Made by a program: the position numbers and the translations under genes. A stretch of DNA of 36,116 nucleotides. Source: Mastigocoleus sp. MO_188.B34. Lineage in GTDB: Bacteria > Cyanobacteriota > Cyanobacteriia > Cyanobacteriales > Nostocaceae. Positions 1-7,936 of this stretch are shown one piece after another. The DNA is taken from NCBI RefSeq assembly GCF_030065675.1, contig NZ_JASJDK010000050.1, forward strand, positions 1-36,116. The letters run 5' to 3'. Each line of letters starts with the position of its first letter. The first letter of the stretch is position 1. The notes below the pieces were generated by a model that worked only from the letters and a program-made list of their open reading frames with translations, did not search any database and had not been told where the DNA came from.

Positions 1-137
1 GCAATTCTCATTTTGACCAATAATCGTTTAACCCGAAAAAAAATGGAAGCAAATGGAACCGGACTAAAGGGTTTTCAAGACAAATTATTAGTAAATTTTA
101 TCAATAGTTTGCATGAAATTTTCAAAATGAGAATTGC
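1..137. repeat. 16-bp perfect inverted repeat flanking a 105-base spacer
   Basis: Bases 1-16 (gcaattctcattttga) are the exact reverse complement of bases 122-137. The pairing stops at base 17. It cannot be followed to the left because the window begins there. It may be the ends of a short MITE-like element, or a long-looped hairpin near the 3' end of the partial gene. Confidence 0.5.
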
Positions 138-162
138 TGATCAGTTATCAGTTCACTGTTAA
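1..162 (+). CDS. C-terminal end of an unidentified protein (cut by the window edge)
   Basis: Frame 1 is open from the first base to a TAA at 160-162, giving 53 codons with no internal stop. The encoded tail is mixed hydrophobic and basic (LTRKKMEANGTG, then LKGFQDKLL). I do not recognise the family. It converges on the ferredoxin gene, whose stop lies about 40 bases away. The last residues (DQLSVHC) come from the cagttatcagtt-type sequence that is common between cyanobacterial genes, so the original stop may have been lost or shifted. A 16-bp perfect inverted repeat (1-16 with 122-137) lies inside this frame, so the stretch could instead be a small mobile-element remnant. Confidence 0.35.
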   Translation, partial: AILILTNNRLTRKKMEANGTGLKGFQDKLLVNFINSLHEIFKMRIADQLSVHC

Positions 163-199
163 TCGGTAATTAATAACTGTATGGTGAACGCTAACACTG

Positions 200-529
200 T
201 TAACTCTTATGAAAACGACGATAAAGCATCTGCTCGACTTTTTCGCCACCAAGTAGATGTTTTTCTATCACTAATGGAACTTGACTGGGATGGACTGCAC
301 AATACCAGGTCATATCTGGCAATACTAATACCATCGGACCATTACCACATTGTCCCAAACAACCACTCCCCATTACTGTTATTCCAGGAACAGTACTAAC
401 CTCAAAAGCTGCTAATACCGACTTTGCACCTTGTTTGCGACAAGTACGATTGACACACACCCGCACACATTGAGGATAAGACGAAGAATTTTGTCTTGAT
501 GAGTCGGATGGTTGGGATATGCTACTCAT
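200..529 (-). CDS. (2Fe-2S) ferredoxin, thioredoxin-like fold
   Basis: A 109-residue protein of the thioredoxin-like [2Fe-2S] ferredoxin family, related to the NuoE and HoxE C-terminal domains and widespread in cyanobacteria. After a Ser/Gln-rich N-terminus come CVNRTC (Cys25 and Cys30) and CLGQC (Cys57 and Cys61), the C-x4-C plus C-x3-C pattern that binds the cluster. The phrase GNGPMVLVLPD is typical of the family. It is expected to be a soluble electron carrier; the partner is unknown. It lies 216 bases downstream of cysK on the same strand, with a hairpin between them, so it probably has its own promoter. Its 3' end converges on the partial gene at the window edge. Confidence 0.85.
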   Translation of the reverse strand: MSSISQPSDSSRQNSSSYPQCVRVCVNRTCRKQGAKSVLAAFEVSTVPGITVMGSGCLGQCGNGPMVLVLPDMTWYCAVHPSQVPLVIEKHLLGGEKVEQMLYRRFHKS

Positions 530-615
530 AATGCCGTTCCCATAGGAGTCATTTTATCGAAGGAATCAGAAATGAACTATTAAAAAAATCGTGCCGCCTT
601 AACTGATAGTATTTA

Positions 616-650
616 ATTTTTATAAGATGAATAATTTTTATAAGATGAAT
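616..650. repeat. Short direct repeat
   Basis: The unit tttttataagatgaat occurs twice in tandem with about two bases between copies, upstream of the ferredoxin gene. It is AT-rich and has no recognised function; it might be a duplicated regulatory site. Confidence 0.4.
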
Positions 651-662
651 TTATTTTGAAAT

Positions 663-712
663 GCACCAAAGCTTTAAGCATGGCATCATTTTATGCTTAA
701 GCTAAAAGGTGC
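663..712. terminator. Imperfect hairpin downstream of cysK
   Basis: GCACC (663-667) pairs with GGTGC (708-712). An inner arm, agctttaagcat, pairs imperfectly with atgcttaagct around a loop of about 11 bases. It lies about 35 bases past the cysK stop, on the side where cysK transcription ends, and before the ferredoxin gene. No T-run follows on the minus strand, so a terminator role is inferred from position only. Confidence 0.4.
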
Positions 713-745
713 TTTAAAGAGAAAAATCTTTTAATCTTAAAAATA

Positions 746-1723
746 TCAAGGGTCAACTGATAAACCTTTTGAGGCTAGCCATTCACGGTTAAATATGCGT
801 GACTGATATCGAGCACCACTATCACACAAAATTGTGACTATTGTATGTCCCGGTCCCATCTGTTTGGCTAATGCTACAGCCGCACCAACATTAATACCCG
901 TAGAACCTCCCATCAATAAACCATCTTTTCGAAGTAACTGATATACAACCCGTAGTGCTTCTGAGTCATCGATCCGAATTGCATCATCGGTGGGTGCATC
1001 TTCCATATTTGCAGTGATTCGGCTATTTCCGATCCCTTCAGTAATTGAATTCCCTTCTATCTTGATTTCACCCGTTTTAACGTAACTATAGAGACCACTG
1101 CCCATCGGATCCGCAACTACACATTTGATATTAGGATTTTTCTCTTTAAGATACATCGCCGTACCAGCAAAAGTACCACCAGTACCAGTTGAAGCTACCC
1201 AACCATCGACTTTTCCATCGGTTTGCTTCCAAATTTCTGGACCTGTAGTCTCATAATGGGCGCGACGATTAGCTAAATTGTCAAATTGATTTGCCCAAAT
1301 AGCGTTTTCCATTTCCGATGCAATGCGACCAGAAAGCTTAACGTAATTATTTGGATCCCTGTAAGGTACCGCAGGAACTGGTCTAACTTCAGCACCTAAT
1401 GCCCTCAAAGCATCCATTTTCTCCTGTGATTGAGTTTCAGGAATAATAATTAAACACTTATAACCTTTAGCATTGCAAATATGTGCTAAACCAATACCCG
1501 TATTTCCCGCTGTTCCCTCTACAACAGTACCACCTGGTTTAAGTAAACCTTTTTCTTCTGCATCTTGAATAATATAAAGTGCGGCGCGGTCTTTGACTGA
1601 ACCTCCAGGATTGAGAAATTCCGCTTTTCCCAAAATTTCACAACCTGTTTCTTCACTGAAACTTTTTAAGCGAATTAGTGGTGTATTGCCAACAGTACCA
1701 ACAAAACCATCTTTAATATCCAT
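746..1723 (-). CDS. cysK: Cysteine synthase (O-acetylserine sulfhydrylase)
   Basis: A 325-residue, full-length fold-type II PLP enzyme that makes cysteine from O-acetylserine and sulfide in the cytosol, the last step of sulfate assimilation. The PLP-binding lysine is Lys44 in NPGGSVKDR. The substrate loop is EGTAGNTGIG (about 69-78) and the phosphate-binding loop is STGTGGTFAGT (about 178-188). The C-terminal MGGSTGINVGAA motif is also intact. The ATG at 1723 gives the normal N-terminus (GFVGTVGNTPLIRL). The neighbours, a ferredoxin and a peroxiredoxin on the same strand, suggest a sulfur/redox setting, but the gaps (216 and 268 bases) argue against one operon. The family also includes cysM-like and cystathionine beta-synthase-like members; overall motifs fit cysteine synthase. 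Confidence 0.93.
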   Translation of the reverse strand: MDIKDGFVGTVGNTPLIRLKSFSEETGCEILGKAEFLNPGGSVKDRAALYIIQDAEEKGLLKPGGTVVEGTAGNTGIGLAHICNAKGYKCLIIIPETQSQEKMDALRALGAEVRPVPAVPYRDPNNYVKLSGRIASEMENAIWANQFDNLANRRAHYETTGPEIWKQTDGKVDGWVASTGTGGTFAGTAMYLKEKNPNIKCVVADPMGSGLYSYVKTGEIKIEGNSITEGIGNSRITANMEDAPTDDAIRIDDSEALRVVYQLLRKDGLLMGGSTGINVGAAVALAKQMGPGHTIVTILCDSGARYQSRIFNREWLASKGLSVDP

Positions 1724-1814
1724 AAATAATATCCACGCGAAGATTTACTATAAAAATTGTGGCCTATTGTGGCGGTCAATAGGCGGTCAATAATTTAAAT
1801 GATAGGTAAATAAA

Positions 1815-1942
1815 TGGGTAATGGGTAATAGGTAATGTGCTAAGAGGAATCAGCATCAGATTTAGCGGTACGATCTATGCTTACCACTAACTACTACACT
1901 AATTACCAATTACCAATGACCAATTACCAATTACCAATTACC
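1815..1942. repeat. Facing STRR heptamer arrays between prx and cysK
   Basis: Bases 1815-1838 hold gggtaat/aggtaat-type units, and 1901-1942 hold about six copies of the reverse-complement unit (aattacc, one variant with atgacc). The two arrays face each other across about 62 bases and can pair partly. These are the short tandemly repeated repetitive sequences known from heterocystous cyanobacteria. They fill most of the 268-base gap between the two genes. Confidence 0.85.
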
Positions 1943-1991
1943 AGCTAATTGTATCGAAATTAGTCAAGTCATCAGTTAAACAAACGTGTTA

Positions 1992-2630
1992 TTACTTGTT
2001 GGGTTGAGGGGTCATCCTTAAATAAGGTTTGACAACTTCATATCCTTTGGGGAATTTTTCCTTGAGAACATCTGGATCTTGGAGTGTGGGGACAATTACA
2101 CAATCATCACCGTCTTTCCAGTCAGCAGGAGTTGCAACGCTGTAATCGTCTGTCAACTGCAAAGAATCAATTACCCGCAAAATTTCATCAAAGTTACGTC
2201 CGGTGCTGGGAGGATAGGTTAGAGTTAGTCGTAGTTTCTTATTGGGATCGATAATAAATACCGTCCTTACGGTCACCTTAGCATTCGCATTGGGGTGAAT
2301 CATATCGTAAAGGTCGGAAACCTTATGGTCAGGATCTGCCAAAATGGGATAATTAAGTTTAGTACTTTGGGTTTCTTCGATATCAACAGCCCAACCATTA
2401 TGGGAGTCAACATCATCAACACTCAAAGCCACAGCCTTAACATTACGCTTATCAAATTCTGGCTTAAGCTTGGCAACGGTTCCTAACTCGGTAGTGCAAA
2501 CAGGTGTGTAGTCTGCTGGGTGTGAGAATAAAACAACCCAACTATCACCAGCCCAATCATAAAAATTGATTTCTCCATGGGTAGAAGCTTGGGTAAAATT
2601 CGGTACTGTGTCACCTAGTCGGAGAGCCAT
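1992..2630 (-). CDS. 1-Cys peroxiredoxin (Prx6 class)
   Basis: A 212-residue peroxidase of the AhpC/TSA superfamily that reduces hydrogen peroxide and alkyl hydroperoxides. The peroxidatic Cys45 sits in HPADYTPVCTTELG, with the conserved Thr and Pro of the PxxxT/S-x-x-C motif just before it. The long C-terminal part (DDCVIVPTLQDPDV) is typical of the Prx6 or 1-Cys group. No resolving cysteine is evident next to the dimer interface. The ATG at 2630 is supported by AGGGA seven bases upstream (minus strand). It is probably monocistronic: a repeat-filled gap precedes cysK, and more than 500 bases of non-coding DNA lie upstream. Confidence 0.93.
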   Translation of the reverse strand: MALRLGDTVPNFTQASTHGEINFYDWAGDSWVVLFSHPADYTPVCTTELGTVAKLKPEFDKRNVKAVALSVDDVDSHNGWAVDIEETQSTKLNYPILADPDHKVSDLYDMIHPNANAKVTVRTVFIIDPNKKLRLTLTYPPSTGRNFDEILRVIDSLQLTDDYSVATPADWKDGDDCVIVPTLQDPDVLKEKFPKGYEVVKPYLRMTPQPNK

Positions 2631-3191
2631 TTGAGATTCCCTGTGATTTCAAAGAAATATGTTTTCTAGTTTGCAATCATGACACAAAAATATGCTTACC
2701 CGGTAGGGATTTATTTGTTTGCAACAAAATGTTAGCTTACTCTGCAATTATTACTTCTTTGTCGCATTTTTAAGCTGGAATTAGCAGTGGTTTTCACTGA
2801 TTTTAGGCGTACATCAAAAACTTAAATACTAAAACCATAGATTTTCAATATTGGTTTTAATACCAAATCATAGACGCAGAAACGAATGAAAGATAAAACC
2901 GCACGTGCAAGTATCAATACTTGGTTTGCAAACTTAATTGTATCTCAGTAATATTACTTTTGACACATCAAAATTGCTAGTATTACCAATCACGCATTTT
3001 GTCATACTCTCAAATTATTATTCTCCTCACAAATTATTGTTGATTTAGTTGTATATAGCACTGGCAAGTAAATAAAGCATCAGTTAGTATCTTGATTTTT
3101 TTGTAATTACAGATATTTTTCTAAGTGTTTACTTGGTTTTATTTTTGACGTTTTTTAGGGATGATCTATCTGCCTTTATATACTTGCTACT
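2631..3191. other. Intergenic region between divergent prx and the VWA lipoprotein gene
   Basis: About 560 bases with no supportable gene. It must hold the promoters of both divergent genes. A small hairpin (ttggt, six-base loop, accaa) lies near 2850-2866. I could not pick a convincing -10/-35 pair or operator by eye. Confidence 0.5.
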
Positions 3192-4913
3192 ATGAATAAA
3201 AAAAAACATCTATCCATTAATTTTTTTACGATAGTCTTAAGTGTCTTTCTCCTTACAGCTTGCACAACAGAAGAAAGCAATAACTATGCAGCAGATAACT
3301 TTCCTGGGTTAAAGATTAAGCTGCTAGTCGGCAGTGCTTTAGGTGAATTTTGTCAGGAAGCTACACAAAAATTCAATGACACACGACCCGAGTTAAGTAA
3401 TGGGACAAAGTTTAAAGTTTACTGTGAAGCAGAAGGTAGCGGTGATGTTGTTACTAAAGTGGTGGGTCTTGCAACTAAGCTCAAGAATGGTGTTCTTCAA
3501 GCGGATGCAGAAGAGTTTCCAACAATAGTCTCTGTTGATGGTGAAATTTATCAAAATCAATTAATTTATCGAGTTAATAAATTATTTCCTGGTCAAAAGT
3601 ATATTCCCGAAATAACTGATTCACCGATGTTGGCAAATAGCCCTATGGTATTTATGGCACGCTCTGATATCGCCAAGGGTTTACAGAAAGTAAATAATCA
3701 GTTTCAATCTCTGGCTAAAGCAAAAACTCACCAGGATATTCATTCTTCAAGTCCATCAAGCAAAGTACATTACGTCCACACAGCACCTACTCGTTCCAAT
3801 TCTGGTTTACAAGCTTTAGTTGCACAATTTGCAGCCGTTTCTGGTAAATCACCAGAAAAAATGACAGTCGCAGATGTGCAAAAATATCAACCGCAAGTCA
3901 AGAAAATTCAAAGTAAAATTACTCGATACGGTTCTTCTACTAGCTCCTTAGCAAAAGCTATGGTTAAAAATGGTCCTTCTTGGGCTTCTGTCGGTTCTGT
4001 ATATGAGTCTTCAGTTATTTCTGCTAATTCTAATTTACAACCAGGGAAAAATCGTTATCAAGCAGTGTATCCCAAGTCAACTTTTACTTCTAATATGCGA
4101 GCGATTGTACCTAATGCTCCTTGGGTAAGTGCAGATGAAAAAGCAGCTGCAGAACAAGTTATTGAATATTTCCGTTCTCCCGAAATTCAAGAAATTGCAA
4201 CTAATTTAGGTCTGCGTCCAGGTATACCTGGAGTTGCTCTAGGTGCAAAATTCTCTCCAGAATTTGGCGTTCGAGCACAAGCAAAATATGATTCTTTGGG
4301 TCCACCAAAACCCTCTGTTGTTGAAGCTATGCTGAATTCTTGGCAAAAAACAGCGAAAAAACCTTCTTTGGTTGCTGTGGTTATTGACTCCTCTGCTTCA
4401 ATGTTGGGAAATAAGTTACCTGCAGTTCAAAATACTCTTCAAACTTACACAAGTAATCTGGGACCAAAAGAAAAAATTGCTCTAATTGATTTTGATTCTG
4501 CAGTTAGACGTCCTGTAATTGTGGATGCAAGTCAGAAAGGACAGGAAAAAGCTTTGCAATTTATTGGTAGTTTAAAAGCCGATGGTGGAACCGCATTATA
4601 TGACGCTGCAATTTATGCACGTAATTGGTTACAACAAAATCTCCGCTCGGATACAATTAATGCTGTTCTTGTACTAACTGATGGGGAAGACTCTGAGTCA
4701 AAGATTTCGCTCCAAGATTTGGAGAAAGAACTGAAAAGTAGTGGATTCAATAGTGAGAAAAGGATTACTTTTTTAACCGTTGGTTATGGAGAAGACGGAG
4801 AATTCAATTCTGATGTGCTGCAACGGATAGCTCAATTGAATGGTGGTTACTATTCCCAGGGCGATCCTGAGACAATTTCAAGTCTAATGAGAGATTTACA
4901 ATTGGAATTTTAA
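3192..4913 (+). CDS. Lipoprotein with extracellular substrate-binding module and VWA domain
   Basis: A 573-residue secreted lipoprotein. A signal peptide ends in the lipobox LLTAC (Cys24). Residues about 40-350 are a bacterial solute-binding-like module (VKIxLxVGSxLGEF-type start, then a periplasmic-binding-like HTAPTRSNSGLQ stretch). Residues about 392-573 are a von Willebrand factor A domain with a complete MIDAS: DSSAS (Asp399, Ser401, Ser403), GGTALYD (Thr467) and TDGED (Asp497). Cyanobacteria often carry such binding-VWA fusions; the ligand is unknown, and it is inferred to act outside the cytoplasmic membrane as a metal-dependent adhesion or complex-assembly protein. The ATG gives a normal signal peptide (MNKKKH). 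Two other binding-protein genes lie at the far end of the window, but no permease is linked to any of them. Confidence 0.85.
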   Translation: MNKKKHLSINFFTIVLSVFLLTACTTEESNNYAADNFPGLKIKLLVGSALGEFCQEATQKFNDTRPELSNGTKFKVYCEAEGSGDVVTKVVGLATKLKNGVLQADAEEFPTIVSVDGEIYQNQLIYRVNKLFPGQKYIPEITDSPMLANSPMVFMARSDIAKGLQKVNNQFQSLAKAKTHQDIHSSSPSSKVHYVHTAPTRSNSGLQALVAQFAAVSGKSPEKMTVADVQKYQPQVKKIQSKITRYGSSTSSLAKAMVKNGPSWASVGSVYESSVISANSNLQPGKNRYQAVYPKSTFTSNMRAIVPNAPWVSADEKAAAEQVIEYFRSPEIQEIATNLGLRPGIPGVALGAKFSPEFGVRAQAKYDSLGPPKPSVVEAMLNSWQKTAKKPSLVAVVIDSSASMLGNKLPAVQNTLQTYTSNLGPKEKIALIDFDSAVRRPVIVDASQKGQEKALQFIGSLKADGGTALYDAAIYARNWLQQNLRSDTINAVLVLTDGEDSESKISLQDLEKELKSSGFNSEKRITFLTVGYGEDGEFNSDVLQRIAQLNGGYYSQGDPETISSLMRDLQLEF

Positions 4914-5154
4914 ATTTGTTCCTCAGTTAAGATCAGGTTGTATTTACCGGAATTACAGGTATGTAGTTAGTAATTAATCGTATTTTAGCCAGCAATTATC
5001 TAAATTCTTGTTTTACCTTTTATGTAGTACTTGAATTATTAAACTTGTAGATTATTCAAGTGATCTGCGGACTATACTAATTGGAGGATTTTTTGATAAT
5101 AGGCGTGCTTTTTGCCAATTTACCTAGTATTATGATATTGCTCCTGAAAGCCTG

Positions 5155-5470
5155 AGTGACTTTAACAGGTGCAAGTGACTTAAAATTTCATGAACCAGAG
5201 AATTTTGGACGAGATAATCCCCAACAAAAAGGGAGTATTTTTTAGTGGGTGCTAATGCGAAAGCCTTAGCAAATAAACCGATGAATTAAAACAAATAAGA
5301 GGCATTAAATATAGAAATTGATGCTGCACATATAGAACTTATGGTGCTATTTTTTGCACCTTTCTCATTGAATAGTCCCCATAATGGAGTATATGGTAAG
5401 GCTTTTAAAAGATGGGAATAGTTTACGTTGGGCAAAATATTAAACAGCAGCTATGTGAGTTTAAATAGTG
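5155..5470 (+). pseudogene. Possible decayed coding region
   Basis: Protein-like stretches appear in adjacent frames with stops between them. One reads VTLTGASDLKFHEPENFG and runs to a TAG at a six-T run (5236-5241). The next, one frame away, reads LVGANAKALANKPMN and then stops. After two further stops comes EALNIEIDAAHIELM and SPHNGVYGKAFKRWE. The composition (charged, non-repetitive) is unlike the surrounding AT-rich spacer. I do not recognise the protein. This may be a gene inactivated by several frameshifts and stops, or chance open frames; a protein search of the joined frames would decide. Confidence 0.3.
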
Positions 5471-5481
5471 TCCAAAAAGTA

Positions 5482-5568
5482 ATTTCCAATACAGTAATTT
5501 TCAATACAGTAGTTTGGTTTGTGCAATAGTAAAACTTAATCAAATTAAACTTAGTCTAATTAAGTTTT
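5482..5568. repeat. Tandem repeat and 10-bp inverted repeat
   Basis: The unit ttcaatacagta (first copy with tcc) occurs twice in tandem at about 5485-5512. Just after it, aaaacttaat (5531-5540) is the perfect reverse complement of attaagtttt (5559-5568), with an 18-base spacer. The rest of the gap to 5831 is very AT-rich and shows nothing else. An operator for the gene at 5832 is possible but not shown. Confidence 0.4.
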
Positions 5569-5831
5569 AGGTAGCCATATCAAAACTTAAATAGTTGTAA
5601 AAATCAAATAGAAACCAAACAAAATCATAAAATTTTTTGTAGTGATTATGAGGGAAATTCATAAATTATGGATTCTCAATAAATTATAAATTTTTGAGTG
5701 TAAATAATTCAATATATAGAAAAATTACAATATATAATCTCACTTAAAATTTAAACCTGAATACTAATCTGATATTTTTAATTAGTTATTCTGCTAAATT
5801 ATCAACGGATATTTATTAACCATCAAAAATC

Positions 5832-6671
5832 ATGACTACTATTCAAAAAGCATCTGAAAAACTGACTATTTATGTCAATAGAACTGGCTTTTATGCTCTA
5901 ATTTCAATTATCGTCGCACCTTTTTTACTCTACCCACTTTTTAAATCTGATGAATTAAAACAAAAAGAACTTAAATCCAATTGCGCTCATTTAAATTTGC
6001 AATCCCTTGAATGTGAATTTAAAGATAATATGATTCAAGGGGATAAAACTGAAAACAAGCAAACTAAGTCGGAAGCATTGACGAAGATAATAGCAAGCAA
6101 TAAGCCTGAAACGATTCAATTATCTTCTTTTGTTTATCCAAATCAACATAAATCTCAAAGGAAAGAACTTAAACTTGATAATCTAAAAAAACTTCAAAAC
6201 GAAGTAGAAAAAGCCGGTAGATATATTAATAATTTGCTGACATATTCAGAAGAAACAATTTCCGAAAATACGCAAACAGACCACTTGTCCCATGAAGTGA
6301 ATTCAGGGAAAGTAAGAGTTATGATATTTTATGGCTTCTTTCTCTTTGTCATCTGTTCGCTTTTAGAATCGAAGCCATTCTACGAAAAAATGATTTTTGA
6401 TCGTGAATCTGGAGACCTAATAGTTCTAAAGTTTATGGTTTTTTGGTTCAAAAAAAATAAGTATTCCCTTGGTAATAATTTTAATTTATCTATTGAATCG
6501 GAAAGTGATGATTATGACACTGGGACTCATAAACTTAATCTTGTTCTCGATTCCAAGAAAAAAATCCTTTTGTATCGTAACTCTAACTACAATGAGGTTG
6601 AAAAAATGCTAGAAGAAATTAGAGATTTATTGAGTCTAGATAGTGCAAAAGTTGAGAAAATAGAAGTGTAA
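5832..6671 (+). CDS. Hypothetical membrane protein
   Basis: A 279-residue protein that I do not recognise. One hydrophobic segment lies at about residues 18-36 (FYALISIIVAPFLLYPLF). A second lies at about 163-180 (VMIFYGFFLFVICSLL). Between them is a polar, Lys/Glu/Ser-rich stretch of about 125 residues that includes two cysteines (NCAHLNLQSLEC). After the second segment is a soluble tail of about 95 residues. The layout suggests an anchored hairpin with a loop on one side and a C-terminal domain in the cytoplasm. It converges on the histidine kinase gene with only 13 bases between the stops. No ribosome-binding site is obvious at the ATG, but the frame is long, free of stops and has normal codon use, so it is probably real. 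Confidence 0.65.
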   Translation: MTTIQKASEKLTIYVNRTGFYALISIIVAPFLLYPLFKSDELKQKELKSNCAHLNLQSLECEFKDNMIQGDKTENKQTKSEALTKIIASNKPETIQLSSFVYPNQHKSQRKELKLDNLKKLQNEVEKAGRYINNLLTYSEETISENTQTDHLSHEVNSGKVRVMIFYGFFLFVICSLLESKPFYEKMIFDRESGDLIVLKFMVFWFKKNKYSLGNNFNLSIESESDDYDTGTHKLNLVLDSKKKILLYRNSNYNEVEKMLEEIRDLLSLDSAKVEKIEV

Positions 6672-6684
6672 AATAATTAAAAAT

Positions 6685-7860
6685 TTAAACTTTGACCAAT
6701 GGTAGCTTAACAATAAATTTTGTACCTAAATCTACTTGGCTATTAAATTCTATTTCACCCTGCAGTGCATCAACACACTTTGCTACAATTGATAATCCCA
6801 AACCAGTACCAGGGATCATACCAATATTAGAAGCTCGATAAAAAGGTTGAAATAGTTGCTGTTGTTCTTGGTTCGGAATACCAATACCCCAGTCTTGGAT
6901 CAAAAATATTATAGACTCTTCTGTAAAGTTGAGTTCAAAGTGAACTGTGCTACCAGGGGGTGAATATTTAACAGCGTTGGTGAGTAAATTATCTAAAATA
7001 TGTCGCAATAAGTTTTCGTCAGAAAACACTTCAAAATCTATTTCAGGAAGAATAGATGTGATGTGAATATTCCTATATTTAGCACTTATTTTGATACCCT
7101 TGATAATTTCACTACAGAAATCTTGTAAGTCTAACGGAGAAATTTGACATCTAAGTCTACCCGTATCAGCTTTACCAATAAATGAAGCCTCATCTAATAG
7201 TAAAGCCATATTTTTGATCGCAGAGCGAATCATTTGAAAATGGGTTAATTTTTTTTCTTTAGATAATTGTTCGTCACTATTTTGTAATAATCCTGCAGTT
7301 AGAAGAATGGTATTTAGGGGATTACGAATATCATGAGACAAAATCGAAACAAATTCAGATTTAAACTGATTAAGTTCTTGGGCTTTGACTAGTTCTAAAG
7401 TACATTTATCAACTTCTTCTTTGAGTGTTTGATTTAGGGTATTTAAACTTTCAAGAGTTTGCTTGCGTTCGATTGCATATCTCAAAGAACGTAAAAGAGA
7501 ATCATCATTTACCTGACGTTTAACTAAATAATCTTGTGCTCCTTGTCTTACAGCTTCTATCGCTAATTCATTGTCGTTAGTATTTGTTAGTACGACAATT
7601 GGTAAGTTAGCATCACATTCCATTAGGGGTTGTAAAGAATCAAGTCCTTGACTGTCTGGAAGAGTTAAATCCAGCAAAATAACATCAAAACAGACAGAAA
7701 CTTGTGAAGATTTTTCTAAAAGATTTAGAGCTTCTTTTAATCGTTTAACATGAAACAAACTAAAATTCTTGAATTTAGGTTGCTTCAGCACCTCATGTAA
7801 AAATCTTGCGTCTGCAAGATTATCTTCTATTAATAAGATGTTAACTGAGCTTCCTAACAT
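6685..7860 (-). CDS. Hybrid response regulator-histidine kinase
   Basis: A 391-residue signalling protein. Residues about 5-130 form a receiver domain with the acidic pair IEDN, phosphoacceptor Asp64 in ILLDLTLPD, and the Lys in YLVKR. A coiled-coil linker (about 131-165) follows. Residues about 166-240 are a HisKA domain with His176 in SHDIRNPLN. Residues about 270-391 are a HATPase_c domain with DNLLTNAVKYS, DWGIGIP and GTGLGLSI. All key residues are present. It is the third gene of the cphA-rcpA cluster, 76 bases after rcpA. It could receive phosphate through its receiver from the phytochrome relay, but that is inference. Its ATG directly follows an STRR run (attTGTC units, 7862-7884), so no normal Shine-Dalgarno precedes it; translation may depend on coupling or on an unusual site. 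Confidence 0.88.
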   Translation of the reverse strand: MLGSSVNILLIEDNLADARFLHEVLKQPKFKNFSLFHVKRLKEALNLLEKSSQVSVCFDVILLDLTLPDSQGLDSLQPLMECDANLPIVVLTNTNDNELAIEAVRQGAQDYLVKRQVNDDSLLRSLRYAIERKQTLESLNTLNQTLKEEVDKCTLELVKAQELNQFKSEFVSILSHDIRNPLNTILLTAGLLQNSDEQLSKEKKLTHFQMIRSAIKNMALLLDEASFIGKADTGRLRCQISPLDLQDFCSEIIKGIKISAKYRNIHITSILPEIDFEVFSDENLLRHILDNLLTNAVKYSPPGSTVHFELNFTEESIIFLIQDWGIGIPNQEQQQLFQPFYRASNIGMIPGTGLGLSIVAKCVDALQGEIEFNSQVDLGTKFIVKLPLVKV

Positions 7861-7861
7861 A

Positions 7862-7931
7862 ATTTGTCATTTGTCATTTGTCATCAAGATTATCTTTCCC
7901 TGTTTCCTGTTTCTTGTTCTCTGTTCCCTGT
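7862..7931. repeat. STRR run between rcpA and the kinase gene
   Basis: Three heptamers of the atttgtc type (7862-7884) touch the start codon of the kinase gene. A second group of ctgttt/ccctgt-type units covers about 7900-7931, ending near the rcpA stop. Together they fill nearly the whole 76-base gap. Confidence 0.8.
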
Positions 7932-7936
7932 CTTTT

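Noticed and set aside
181-399. Plus-strand open frame at the left end
   Set aside because: It runs antisense to the ferredoxin gene, whose cluster-binding cysteines are intact; a shadow frame.
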